A stretch of 64,000 nt of DNA from Trichoplusia ni (GCF_003590095.1 NC_039482.1:4543657-4607656); one strand, 5' to 3'. Numbered from the stretch's first letter, positions 11,573-23,193 are shown. A program made the numbers and translations. Notes: a model not told the origin generated them from the letters alone.

Positions 11573-12560
11573 ATAAGTCTATACAATATGTTAACGTAGG
11601 TATTCATCTAAAGCGGTTAATACGAAGCACACGGTAATTAATTACAATGAGCCGACGTGTTGGATGTCAGATAAATTTAGCCTGATTAGCATATAGCTAT
11701 CTACCTGTCCAATTAGCTTCGTAACTGTCTGCCTAGGATGTGTTAATACAGGTCTATTTGAGTTTACTAGACACGTATCTAGAATATGGAAGTCGATAAT
11801 CAAGTTAGGCTACAAAGTAGGACCTTCAAAGAATCATTTTCAGACTAAGTATATACCTAGACATTCTAGACAGAATCCCGTATCGCCCACAATTCACCGC
11901 ATCCTAAGTGCGCTCTAGCTGTGAAGAAGAAACGGCGCAACAAACTCCGCAAATTGTATGCAATATTGGAAAAAAATATTACATGCATACTTACCTTTAT
12001 GAATTTATTACAAATCGCAAAATGATCCCACGGATACATAAAGTTGCCATAAAAACTGGAATAAAAATTAAGAATGTCGTAATGTAACTGAACTATTTGT
12101 ATGAAATGAGAAGGCGAGATGGCGCTGCGCGACCAAGTAAACATCGCCTCCGTAGTAATTAATTTTGGAAAAATAGATAAAAGTCTCTTTTCATTAATAT
12201 TTTAAGTTAATTTAGTTCATAGTAGTGCAAGTGAATAGTGACAGTGTTTGCAGAAGAATTGTGTAACTGGAACTAACTTTTTCATGACTTTTTTCTTCAA
12301 TGGTATAAAAAATACTCATTCACTATTATAAAACAACAATAAACAGTGCAAAGTGAAAAATAAGTTATTAGTAAACAATTAACACTACCAGTGTCTCTAA
12401 CAAAACCGTGAATAAACAATCAATAGTAAAAAGTGATAAAATACAAAACAATTACAACAGGTTCTCGGAAAAATTCAAATTCGAAATACCTTCTTAAACG
12501 ACTCAAACATTAAATAAATACTCGGTCTCAATAAACTAGTGCATAAATTCACCTTTCCTA
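11573..12560. other. stretch before the LINE, possible LINE 5' region
   Basis: No recognised coding sequence. An AGATGGCGCT box near 12116 resembles half of a CTCF site. The last few hundred bases may belong to the 5' UTR of the LINE that follows, but no boundary is visible. Confidence 0.3.
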
Positions 12561-12565
12561 AGTAA

Positions 12566-12636
12566 GTCGAATTGGTCTAGTGGCTCGAGCTACCAACATT
12601 GGATGAAGCCGCACCTAAGTTCAAATCCCGCAAAAT
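12566..12636 (+). promoter_or_regulatory. tRNA-like segment with pol III A and B boxes
   Basis: A box TGGTCTAGTGGC at 12573-12584 and B box AAGTTCAAATCC starting at 12618. They are 45 bases apart start to start, as in tRNA genes. The A box resembles that of tRNA-Glu type genes. The acceptor and T stems do not pair, so it is not a working tRNA gene. It lies 50 bases upstream of the LINE ORF1 start. It may be a SINE head or a pol III promoter adopted by the LINE. Confidence 0.6.
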
Positions 12637-12685
12637 ATTTAGTTTGTTTTTGTTAATCCATCAATTCGGATAACAAGCATAAAAG

Positions 12686-13792
12686 ATGGAACAAGAAAAT
12701 GTCACAATTCGCAAAAACAGAAGATCAATTTCTATGCAAGATATGTCCAGTACTACCCTATTTGAAACATCTCTATACAGTATGCCCAATACATCAATAG
12801 ATGGCGCTAACTGCTGTGAAGAAGCGCTATTACAAGTTAGAGAATTAAACTTAAAATTATTGAGCGCAAACAACGAGATTGATAATATGCATGGTGAAAT
12901 AAAACAACTTAGAGAAGACCTTCAAAAATGTCGTGATTTAATAGCTATGTATAAAAAAGTATCATACACCGATACTGTCACACCTAGTCGAAAAGGTAAA
13001 AAAACCAAGACGCGTAAGAGCAGTAACCGAAAGTCGTTGGCTTTACATACATCATCACCAAATAATGATAAATCTATGGCTCATTCCGATAATAAGGGCC
13101 AGGAGAAGGAAACAGAACAGTCCAAAATCACAGAAAATAAACTTATTAATTTAGAAACCAGTCAGGACAAGAAAAATAAACTGTGTATCCTTAACACTGA
13201 GAAACAAAAAGGATCTTTATCTATAATAGAAGATACGTTCTCGAAGCACTTTGATTTTTGCCACCATATAATACACGGCTGTAGTACTAAAAAACTAGTA
13301 CAGAATATCGACCAAAAACTAAAGAACTTCACAATTAGTGACTATTGCATTATCTTTATTGGACAAAACGATGTTAGAGAAGAAAACAAACACTTAAGCA
13401 TCATTGACGAATTAAGAGATTATCTTTGTAGAATTAAGCATACAAATATAATTCTATGCTTACCTACATATGTTGCAGGAGCTCCGATATACAATTATAA
13501 AGCAGAAATGTTTGGTAAACTGCTATGTCTCGCTTTCCAAAATAATGAATCCGTTTATTTATTTGACACCAATTACTATCTTACCCTTGAAATGTGCTCC
13601 GTTACAACGGGTAAAATAAACAAACTTGGACTGAAAAATATATATAGCCGGATATTAGACAATATACTCGTTGACCTAAAAATGCAAAATGATAACACAG
13701 AACCTATAAATAAAACACTACAATACAATCTGGATGATACAACTGAACAAAGTAAATGCGAGGAACCCCAAGACTTTTTTCGTCTACAATAA
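12686..13792 (+). CDS. LINE ORF1 protein with coiled coil and degenerate SGNH-esterase-like domain
   Basis: 368 residues with no internal stop. Residues about 48-92 have leucine-rich heptads (LLQVRELNLKLLSANNEI...) predicting a coiled coil, followed by a Lys/Arg-rich linker (SRKGKKTKTRKSSNRKS) suited to RNA binding. The C-terminal half (about 170-340) has the layout of the SGNH esterase found in ORF1 of CR1-like LINEs. IIFIGQNDV carries a G-x-N-D block, then LRDYLCRIKHTNIILCLP, then a final block GKINKLGLKNI. The expected GDS nucleophile block is absent (LCILNTEKQKGSLS stands in its place) and no clear catalytic His is seen, so the domain is probably inactive as an esterase. I recall similar ORFs annotated in many moths. 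It is neither a host gene nor a toxin. The ATG at 12686 is the first in frame. Confidence 0.75.
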   Translation: MEQENVTIRKNRRSISMQDMSSTTLFETSLYSMPNTSIDGANCCEEALLQVRELNLKLLSANNEIDNMHGEIKQLREDLQKCRDLIAMYKKVSYTDTVTPSRKGKKTKTRKSSNRKSLALHTSSPNNDKSMAHSDNKGQEKETEQSKITENKLINLETSQDKKNKLCILNTEKQKGSLSIIEDTFSKHFDFCHHIIHGCSTKKLVQNIDQKLKNFTISDYCIIFIGQNDVREENKHLSIIDELRDYLCRIKHTNIILCLPTYVAGAPIYNYKAEMFGKLLCLAFQNNESVYLFDTNYYLTLEMCSVTTGKINKLGLKNIYSRILDNILVDLKMQNDNTEPINKTLQYNLDDTTEQSKCEEPQDFFRLQ

Positions 13793-14468
13793 CATATATG
13801 TCCTTCACCAAAATATCGCAGGAATACTTAACAAAGCTGAGGCATTAACAATATGTTTGGAAGAACTGACTGATAAAAACATACAAGTAGAAGTATTATG
13901 TATAACAGAGCACTTCATGATGGCTGGCTATGAAAGCCATCTGTTGATACCCAATTATACCTTAGCAGCATATTATAGTAGGACAAATAATAAACGAGGA
14001 GGTGCCTGCATTCTCGTGAAAAATGGAAATCGATGGAGGGAGATACCTGAAATTAAAAAACTTTCAATTTCAGGACTATGTGAATTTTGCGCGATTGAAC
14101 TTCTTAGTAACAAGGTAGTTATAGTGTGCATTTACAGGGTCCCAAAACAGGAAAATCTGAACACATTTTTCAGTAAGTTGGAAATAATACTTCAATTATT
14201 AAATAAAAAGTCTTACAAACACGTTGTAATTGCGGGAGATTTCAATATCGACATTTTGAAACAAAATAATGTGACTTTGGATTTTGAAAATTTATTATTG
14301 AACTATAACATGACCTTAGCTTTAAAAGAACCAACTAGACTAATAAGTAGCTCCTGTATTGACAACTTTGCTCATAATTTTCCCAAACCTTGTAAGACGG
14401 AAGTGTTAGAATTGGCGTTGTCAGATCATTGCAAAGCATTGCCATGCACCGACACAACAAGCAGATGA
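13734..14468 (+). pseudogene. LINE ORF2 fragment: AP-type endonuclease domain
   Basis: Overlaps ORF1 by 59 bases in the +1 frame. The endonuclease/exonuclease/phosphatase fold motifs appear in order: HQNIAG (Asn), CITEH (catalytic Glu), CIYRVP (Tyr), GDFNIDIL (Asp/Asn), SSSCIDNF (Asp) and LALSDHC (terminal Asp-His). All key residues are present, so the nicking domain itself looks intact. After SDHC the frame ends in TGA. In another frame sequence resembling the usual linker continues (CHAPTQQADEISINKKIK), suggesting one frameshift near 14440. No reverse transcriptase follows. The true start is uncertain: the AUG at 13734 may be used, or ORF2 may be reached by frameshifting at the T run near 13775. 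Confidence 0.75.
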
Positions 14469-14519
14469 AATATCTATCAATAAAAAAATTAAAAACAAAT
14501 TTAATCCAATTTCCATTTA

Positions 14520-14640
14520 TTCATTGGCCATTGTAAATAGCGGAATCGAGGCCCGGGTTTAGTCAATAAGAGTCTGACACTACCCCTGCCCTCCCCTGAA
14601 AGTGGGTGTCCATGAGGATTCAAATGATATTTAATGACAG
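14520..14640 (+). repeat. dispersed moth repeat, GTCTGAC...GAGGATTC type
   Basis: The core TTTAGTCAATAAGAGTCTGA and the later GTGGGTGTCCATGAGGATTC recur at 25960-26050 and, more degraded, at about 47325-47385 and 60862-60940. The family is known to me from moths; its class is not determined. Confidence 0.6.
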
Positions 14641-17600
14641 ATACAAAAACAAAAGATGTTCGGAAATTCGGACATTATAAGCTATTCAGCAAGTGCGATA
14701 TATCGTCTGCTCGGAGATACTATACTCGTTTTGGATATTCGTATCCTGATTTGGCCAAATTTTGTTTTCAGAAACCTACCTGAGTTTAGAAGTACTCACA
14801 TTGATCACATCGTGTTCACTTGTCTTCTAAGGAGGATGGCAAATGGTAAGAATCAAAAACGTCTGACTGGATACATCACATGTTTTACAATTTTCAAATT
14901 TCAAATTGCGGTCCATCTTAGCTATGAGAGTCAGGATACAGAGAGTGCACACGCTTTTGCACTACCTATAACATGTCCTGCGCAGCTGTCTGGTATCCTG
15001 AGACACGGATGAAAATCGGTCCGAATATTAATACATTATTCCATCCCTTGGCTTCTACGTCTGCTGATCTACTAACTACGTAACCGTGAAGATAGCAAAC
15101 AAAACGAAAAGTAAAACTTTCTCCGTTGTGTTATCTTAGGACGGGCGATCCCGGGCTATTTGCGAAGTGGCGCCATACCGCATACGCCCTTAATCCGGCC
15201 GCAGTCGGGCAAAAAACAATAGAAGGCAGAAAGTAATTGTTTAAAGAAGTACAAAGACTGGGAAATAACAGTTAAGATGATAATTGTTGATTAGTGAAGA
15301 CCTGAAAAAGAAGATGGTTCTAAATTGTCGAAAAATGTACAATGTACAATTAACTTCTACTTGTTAGACGAGTAGCCTGACTAGAGATCATGTTAGTTCT
15401 AGGGCTTTTTACTCCAGTTTAAATTGTTTTATTTCTTGAATAATGTGATGGGACCTCCGTCATCGCTATTCCGAATTGCACTTTACCCATTTTTTTTCTA
15501 AACGACCTTGACTTTCACCTCATGCGTTTCTTTTTCCAGTGAACTATTTTTGTTTGTTGAACAAATAGGATATCTAACCATCACCACGTAAATGCCGTTA
15601 TGCTAGCCTTCATCTCATTTTTTGAAGTTTTCAATCTAGCGTGGCTGTGGCCCTTAATTTTGAAATGGAAATTTAGCGTAAAAAATGTACACTATTTTCT
15701 TTTTGCACAAGCCCAAAAAAGGTTATAATCCATAACAACAAAATACTTTAAAAACCCGACTCCTTTTCGGCACACGCACCTAAGTTAAAAAGCTCCATAC
15801 TCCAGACAGTTTTAAACCAATTTTTCGCATGTCTGCCTATATCCTGACAATATAAAACAAACTATTCAACAATACACCACTTTCTATCCTAAAACTATTC
15901 ATCTTTGTGTATTAACAATGGAACAATGACATTTTGTCAACTGATTTTATCACTACAAAATGGCCGCTCTGTCATCCATTGCTGGCCAAGTATTGAAGGT
16001 GTTATGATATTGTTTAAGTGATGCAGTAATGTATACTGCTTTTAGATGTCATCGGCTAATAAAAGAGTCGATTGTTGTGATAAGTTTTGCAGAGATTATG
16101 TTACGTTGAAGAAAAAAAATTGACAATGAGGTAAGTATGAGTTTTAAATGAATTGAAAACTGTCTTAGAAACATTTTGATTTGAAAACTGTTATATTATA
16201 GCTAGCTGTCCCAGTTGTTTTGCCACAATGAGTTCTAGAAAAAAGGGGTATGAAAAATAGATAAATTTCATGAAAATCCGTAGGGCCGTTTCGGATTTTA
16301 TATTGCACAATTTTGATAAGTACGCGTAAGGAGTGAAGTGGCCGAGATCGTGATTATATTAACACGCTTTTTTCTTCTTTAACCCAAAGTGGGTAGGTAC
16401 TTTATTTTACATTTTAATGTGTTTTGTAAATTGTACAAGCAAGAATTTCAGATGAAATCAAATTATCTTCCTTTTGATTAAACTAGGAAGTGTATTTATC
16501 CGAAGTGTAATTTTTATACTATGAACGCTATGTTACTCATATTTATAACACATTTTACAAAGAAAATAAAGTACTTATTGAGTTTTCTTGCCTAAATACT
16601 AATGTTTATCACACGTTCTTTGTCGAAAGCTAGATATTTATTGTAACGATAGAATATGCGTAGCTGAGTTATCCGTCGGCTCATGCATATGGTTTGTTTT
16701 TAGTTTAATGTCATTTTTATACACTGATTCAAGTAATTAGAATTTTACGCCGAGAACAAAAAACTAGCATTTATTTTAGCATAGCGAAGAACAGGAATAT
16801 AATGTGACCAAATAAATACGTTTACCCCCGAAAGGTAAAACAGGGAAGATTATAATTAATTAATTATGAAGTTAACATTCTTTTTTGCATTCTGTTTACA
16901 TTTTATCGCCTCCCAAAAATCATAGCCGAAACTGGCATATCGATTAACAGAACACCCACAGCTCACAGCTGTAACCAAAATTGCGTAAATAATAAATAAT
17001 ACTTTTGAACACATGACTAGTTCACAATGAACCTCCATAAAATTGGATTTTGGTTAATAAACGATAACCCGTGGCTGTGTGGTCGCCAATGTTGCCAGCT
17101 TCTTGCATTACGTCAAACCTCGTCAGAGAGCCGATCAGGCAGAAAGCGCGTTGCCTTCGTCGATTAAAAAATAAAATTAAAAAGTTAGGGTTCGATTTTT
17201 GATTTTGTTGTTTACGTAACATTGCTTTATGGGTTGGCTGAATGATTAATGTTTGTACCATTTTACTTTAATGAGTACGAAATGATTAACAAAGAGTACC
17301 TATGTCTTAATTAACCGTTGCGTTTAAAACGCGATTTCGTATCCATCATTAAACTATTCAGTCATTTCGAAATCTGCAATTACATTAAGGGTATAATTAT
17401 TAAAAACCTAATTAGATTCAACCCGAAATTGTTTACTTACCAAAGAAGCGACCAAAAATATCTTATTAATATCTACCTATTTTTCCATGTGAATCTTTTA
17501 CTCAAGTATATCTTAAAGAGTTTAATATAGAAAATATTTAGTTCTATGTTAACTAAGTCAAGCTAAATGGTTATTGATAACAAAAAAAAATGAAAAAAAA

Positions 17601-18043
17601 CCTAGTTTTGTTTTTTTTTTTTTCAATTTTTTTGCCTACGCACAAAACAATAAGCTAGGCACTATCTCACGCTACCTTTGCAAATAAACTCCATTATTCC
17701 AGACTTAAAAAAAAAGTTTGCACATTTTGGCGCCATTCGTAATGGCGACGAGTTTTCATGTGCTTGAGTTAACATTATGATTGTAAATTATTATAAAAAC
17801 AGTTTAGTTAACCAGAGGATTAACTAGAGCAGTTATTGTTGCGTTTAAACATGTTTTACGGGTGTTTGCTATGATTCGTGACAGGTTCGAGATAAATATT
17901 TGGTTTGGGCGCCATGTCTGAAATATACATTCTTTTTTAAAATACCAATTTGAGGCACTGCTAACTTTCTTTTGTATCTGCTTGCCTTTCGTCGTTCAAT
18001 TGAATTGTTTCAATTGCAGTATATTGTAATCAGTATATTGAGA
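14641..18043. other. gene-free AT-rich stretch
   Basis: No supported coding exon, RNA gene or mobile element. Open frames here (such as 14656-15012) lack family features. TGGCCGC and GGCGCCAT boxes occur singly. Confidence 0.4.
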
Positions 18044-18100
18044 TGTAGAGGTTAGATGGGCAGTCGTTTCTTGTAGAGTAGTATTCGGCTGAATGAGACT
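18044..18100 (+). repeat. degraded fragment of a noctuid-type dispersed repeat
   Basis: GATGGGCAGTCGTTTCTTGT followed by ATTCGGCTGAATGAGACTG matches the middle of the longer copy at 38754-38942 (AGGCAGTCGCTCCTTGT ... TTAGCTGAATCCGGTTAGAC). Confidence 0.55.
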
Positions 18101-18377
18101 GTTGAAACATAATGAGCTTTTTACTAGTTGGAACAGATAAAAATACGCCATAACAGTTAAGTATTTTAAGCCATTAACAAGAGAAGTTATGAATCGTTAT
18201 AAAATTATATCCGTCCTACCGCCTTAAAGTCTAGTGAATATAAAGAAGCACTATTATTCAGAAAATTGACCAACAAAACTTAAATCTAAAAATGTAAACT
18301 CGACTTCTAAACTCCAACATATAAACCCAACAGCATCCCGCAACATCCCGCATCAAACTAAGTTGATCCGAGTCTGA

Positions 18378-18395
18378 CAACCAGGAGAGCATACT
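18378..18395 (+). promoter_or_regulatory. TACCAGG motif site (moderate)
   Basis: CAACCAGGAGAGCATACT: the GT before ACCAGG is lost, the rest fits. It lies 30 bases from a C-rich CpG islet (18424-18490). Confidence 0.35.
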
Positions 18396-18423
18396 CGCCA
18401 GGAGGTGTAACGTGATATCCTAG

Positions 18424-18500
18424 CTGCCCCCCCCCGCCCCCCGCGCAGGCCGCACCGCCGCGCACCCCCGACGCGCAACGTATGCCGCTCGATACTCGAT
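18424..18500. other. CpG-rich islet with C tract
   Basis: A run of nine C, then CCCCCCGCGCAGG, CCGCACCGCCGCGCACC and ACGCGCAACG, within an otherwise AT-rich region. No exon recognised. Confidence 0.6.
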
Positions 18501-20514
18501 AGATCGAGGATTGGTTATGCGAGGTCGCTGAATGGAATATTAGGGACAGCTTCACAGATCACCGAGAAAAATCGAGGTTAAGTAGCATTTGGTACGGTCG
18601 GGAAATTGATGGGTAACTTCTTTTTTTTATTGTAGACTTTTTGTACCTACTCCGGGAGTCAAGATATTTTTGCCTACCCTGACTATAATCTTTGCACGAC
18701 ACTGGTTCTATGGTACTAAGCGCGTATAAATACAGTAGAGTACATTTTCATTATTTAATGAATCTATATTATTATTTTTTGGAGATTTTCGGAAAATTTT
18801 ACTTGTTGTTGTAGAAAGTCAGGTTGTCAAAACTAAGACACAGAACAGAAGCTGGAGATTTCATTATCCTCCGATTTTGATTAGACTATTTACTATCTTC
18901 ATCTTTTTCAGTTACTTGCTCCTTACATTTACATCTGTTAAACACAGATGTAAATGTAAGTAAGTTTTGCAAGAAAACTCTCATAAACTTAAGGTTGACG
19001 CTGTACATATTATTGCAAAGTTCGTTTATATTTTCAAGCTATATATTTCTGCGAGCAATAAAATACAACCATAATAATAACTACAGACATGGGAATTAAA
19101 AATACATCAATGGATGTCACTTTCATCTTATCATCTTGAAGAAAAAAAAGCTTTTCCCAAGCTCCAAATCTAAAACAAAAAAAAAACAAAGAACAAAATT
19201 TAAAAAAAACCCGAAATTGTCTGGCTCCCTTCCACATAAACAGGCTACAAGGTGCAGATCCAAAAAGGATCTAACAATCACTTACGCAATTGTTTAAACA
19301 ATGCCCACTAATAAAATATCGTGTTACACCCGAATTATATATTATGGGTAACGCAGCCAATATGCTGAATACAATTATAACATAGGGGTCGATTGTACCC
19401 AGTGATGGTTTTTTCGATGCGCATTTTCCGTAATGATATTTGAGGGTTGGAAGTCAATTATGGGGTCTGAAGTTCGGTGTGGTCTATCTTGTTGCGTTGG
19501 TCTTTTAATGGTTATTAGATTAAATTTTGGTTAGTTTAATTTGTATCATCGACTTTCGGTCAAGAAGGAAAATATAAACATATAAGTCGTACTATGAAGG
19601 AACTGATTAAGCAAAACAACATTTAACTGAGATTCGATCTACATAGTATATATTATGCTGCTTTTTATACCTACTTCATGCAATAAACCACTTTTTAGGC
19701 TTACTGCACACTTATATTTGATAAAAAAATCTGTTTTATCTGAGTATGAGGTATGGTCCACAATTAAATAACTCTTCTGCCAATCAAAGTAATTTTAAAT
19801 CGACGACCTAAATCATCTATAGAATTAAGGCCCAAGGTAATACGATATTGAATGTGACTATAAAATGCTCATAAAGGAATTCCTTAAGCTAATCCAGTAG
19901 AATAACTTTCACTTAAAATCTATTTACGAACTTTTTACACGCATACCTCACAATTACAACCTTTGCATAAAGTCCTCTGTCAACCGAATCGAACAAAATC
20001 AATCAAGCATTAAAATAACAAGAAAAATACAACAAAATAGTTTTACAAATTTAATGTTGCTTAAAATGACAATTCGAACGCGGGCAAGCGAAAATGACGC
20101 AAGGATTTGGCGCCATGATGTTAAGCGGCCATCTTGAATGCGTTTAGTGTAATCATTTACATTGTCCGTTTGCGGGCGAGTGGACCTTTATGCCTTGTTC
20201 AGGTGTCGGCCGAAAGTGTGTGTTACACTTTCTTTTAGAATTTTAGATGATAATAGAGTATTGTTGGATAAATCGTAGAATAGAGCGCTTGAAAGTGGTT
20301 AGCAGTGCGTTATGTGTGACGGCACGGGACAAGGTTTTTGTAAACCGCTTAATCCTAATGTCGCATGGTTTTAGGTTATAATAGAGATCTATTTAGTACT
20401 TATCAAACAGTAGACCTATTATTTTATGATATTATAATATGTTAAGGTATTAGTGTACATGGCTATACTATACGGGAGCTGAAGGGTCAGCCAACAACAC
20501 TAAAAGTAAAATTA
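18501..20514. other. gene-free stretch
   Basis: Contains the hairpin at 18922-18960. A GGCGCCAT and a GGCCATCTT box (YY1/Pho-like) lie near 20110-20140. Nothing else recognised. Confidence 0.4.
18922..18960. repeat. perfect 17-bp inverted repeat
   Basis: CTTACATTTACATCTGT and its exact complement are separated by TAAAC. A perfect stem with a 5-base loop. Confidence 0.8.
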
Positions 20515-20592
20515 TTAAAGGTGTGGAAGAGAGATGCCGCTCTACACCGTGTAATGTGCTGTCACGCTTCCTAAACCATGATACTACTTTAA
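20515..20592 (+). repeat. dispersed repeat (AGATGCCGCTCTAC family)
   Basis: GTGTGGAAGAGAGATGCCGC, then TCTACACCGTG...GTGCTGTCACGCTTCC and AACCATGATA. An inverted relative lies at 29098-29165, and I recall the family from moth genomes. Confidence 0.6.
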
Positions 20593-21420
20593 AACGTTAT
20601 ATTAGACACTGAGCATTGATTCAGTTCAAAAAAAATCTTCAGGTGTTAACCGTCACTATAGACAAACTCTTGGTACTGCATGTCATTCCTGACGTACTTC
20701 TATTCGTCTTTCAATTGCTTACTAAATACCTACATTGCTAATGCAATCAAGGTCTACACTTTACGACTAAAATATTATGAATCTCTATTTTTAAAAACTT
20801 AACTTATAAAGCATGTTGCCAGTTCTTACCTATATTTGAATAACATTTTTTTTTAAAGCTTAACTAAAATAGACCTACTTGAAAACATTTTTTATTTTAA
20901 AACAATTCTAACCAGTCCATTTGAACACTTGCGTAATTATTCCTACATTTTCTTTTTTACATGGCGCCATTGCTACCTTGCCTACAATTATCCTTTACTC
21001 TCAATCGAGTGCCCTCTTTGTGCAACATATCAAGTGACACTGCAACCAATTGTAAGTGCTTGAGTTACACTTTCTTCCAAATTGCTCTCTGTCATACTCT
21101 GATGAACATGATGGTGACGTCGAGTGCATGTTGAGTAAAAGAATTAAATGAACCGTGCTTAAGGGTGGTTCGGGGAAACGGTGTTGGTGTGAGTACTTAT
21201 GTTGAACTTCGGGGTGCAAATTGTGAAGGTGTATGTCTAGGTTGTAATTGTAAATCTACAGACTTGTTAACGAAGTTAATTTATGTAAGATTGAATAACT
21301 ATGAAGTTGATTTTAATGTTTTTATAGGTAGATCACAAGTCAAGACTAGAAAAGCAATATTTTTTGTTGATGTATAGTCAAGCTGCCTAATAATACCTAT
21401 TTATTTATATTAGCTCGGAA
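20593..21420. other. gene-free stretch
   Basis: No supported coding region; the small frames on either strand show no family features. Confidence 0.4.
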
Positions 21421-21532
21421 TGTCCCCAGCTGGACCCCTAAAACTTTTCTTATAATTGTCTTTCTTATCAAGGTGACTTTTGAAAAAGTCTCGAAAAGAG
21501 AAGGATTGATGATGATGATGATGATTTTTGTA
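21421..21532 (+). mobile_element. probable RTE-type LINE 3' end fragment
   Basis: A short segment ends in AAAAGAGAAGGATTGATGAT and continues as a GAT-repeat tail, the usual 3' terminus of RTE-like LINEs in moths. Confidence 0.4.
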
Positions 21533-22354
21533 AGGATCAAAATTCTGTTTTCTTTCATTCAAAAGTCATAGGTACATTACAGACATTATAAAGGAAATAA
21601 AATCCCATCAAAAACAGCCTAACCTGGTAACAAGCGAAACGCCAAGCAAAATTAACTTCAAACGAACAATTCAAATATCTAAAACAAAAACTCCGAAAGA
21701 AACCGGATACTTAAAAAAGAGGAAGTTTAAAAATTACCAATGTTTACAAAAATAGTGAGGGGCTGCGACACTTGCGGGGTCTCCCAACCCTTGCTTGGAC
21801 ACCAGTTATAAACTTATAGAAAGCGGCGGAAAATGAACACCGGTGTGGAAACCTTTTAAGAAGCAACTCCCCTCTATTGGGGTAAATAAAAAGCTTAAAT
21901 TCTGCTTTTGTTTTTAAATTTTTCCGTTTTTTTGTTTTGTTTTGTTGAAGTTTTGACTGGCTGTCGGTTTTGTGGTGGGTTGAGGAAAAGAAGTATAATG
22001 TTTTTTATTTTTATTTTATGTTGATGGTTGTTGATGGTTGTTGCTTTCTTTCTATTGCTGAGCGGTTAGCGTTAAAGTAATTGTTCAATACCGTATTTAG
22101 AATACAACTAGGCTTCAAACTAATGACACAACCACACCTCAAGGTATCTTTTTAAAGTAGCTACATTCGAAAAATAGCTTTCATGGCTAAGAAACTATAA
22201 ATATTTAATAATTGTATTCAATTATAATCTAAACTAAAATATTTTAGCTGTAATAGTTGTGATACTGTACACTATTAATTGATTAGGTGCTAAAATGATG
22301 ATGATATTATAGTCAAATACGCGGGCACGCGGACAAAAATCCCAAAATATAGAG

Positions 22355-22415
22355 AGCTCAGGAAGTGAAAGGGGGAGGCCTTTGCCCAGCAGTGGGATCT
22401 TAAACAGGCTAACTG
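22355..22415 (+). mobile_element. RTE-type LINE 3' UTR fragment
   Basis: GGGGGAGGCCTTTGCCCAGC followed by AGTGGGATCTTAAACAGGCT is the common end of a lepidopteran RTE/BovB family (from memory). A GATGATGAT run precedes it at about 22297; the usual tail after it is lost. Confidence 0.6.
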
Positions 22416-22767
22416 TGAAAAATATGTTTTTATAAAAATTTTAATCGAGTTCGAGATTGAGTACTTTATAAGTATCGTTTTACTTAAATGAGGAGTAAAT
22501 ATGATTTTGTCAATAGGCATATTATACAGTACGTATTAGTCTATTCCAATGATTGTTTGTATAAATGCTGTCTATGTAACAGGACTATTATACTTAAAGT
22601 AGCGCCGCAATTACATCAACAATAAAAACCGGAAATTTCTACGATATTTCTTCTAAATAAAATATACTCCAAACACAACTTTAGCAATCACATCCACATA
22701 ATCTAATATTTGATCTCTAATCGTACATAAAAAGGCAGTTCTCATGAAGAGTTAATTAAGTCCAAAA

Positions 22768-22925
22768 ATATATAAATACGTTGAACAAACATGGCTGTTT
22801 CGGTTCACTGCCACTTGAGACGATGCGACTCAAACACCATCAGTTTGGACACAGCCGACAAACACGCCGGAGTACACGCACTCCAAACGAATATTGGGCT
22901 TGTTGGGCCACTAAAATGACGCTCC
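22768..22925 (+). promoter_or_regulatory. candidate TATA promoter with GC-rich downstream segment
   Basis: TATATAAATA at 22768-22778, an initiator-like TTCACT about 35 bases downstream, then about 110 bases of GC-richer sequence that includes TCAGTT. A 45-codon frame starts ATGCGACTC near 22823. I know no protein like it. It could be a non-coding transcript start or chance. Confidence 0.25.
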
Positions 22926-23193
22926 TCGTCGGTCGGTCGAATATGGAAGAACAAAAATGATTTGTAAAGTTTGGAATTAATAAAAGCAGGAGTATAATTT
23001 TGAAGTTCGTTTTTCTGTTAAGAACAGTAACATTAGCTTATTGATTAGGTTTTATTAATCGAAATAGGTCTCAGCTTAGGCATGGTTGCAAATGAATTCA
23101 ATTTTCTATGTATAAAATAATTTGTTTCACCAATCCCAGCTGCTTCTCCATTTGACCCAAATGTACCCGCCCTATGTACCATAATTGTACATT

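Larger units (their letters stand above)
12660..14500 (+). mobile_element. CR1-like LINE, 5' half only
   Basis: Contains ORF1 (esterase-like) and the endonuclease part of ORF2. Coding similarity stops near 14500, where an unrelated repeat starts (14520-14640). The reverse transcriptase and 3' end are missing. LINE copies usually lose the 5' end during insertion, so the loss of the 3' part points to later deletion or rearrangement. Confidence 0.75.

Noticed and set aside
12566..12636. A functional tRNA gene
   Set aside because: A and B boxes are present but the acceptor and T stems do not pair, so it is tRNA-derived only.
14656..15012. 118-codon frame after the LINE
   Set aside because: No start context, domain or splice support; composition looks non-coding.
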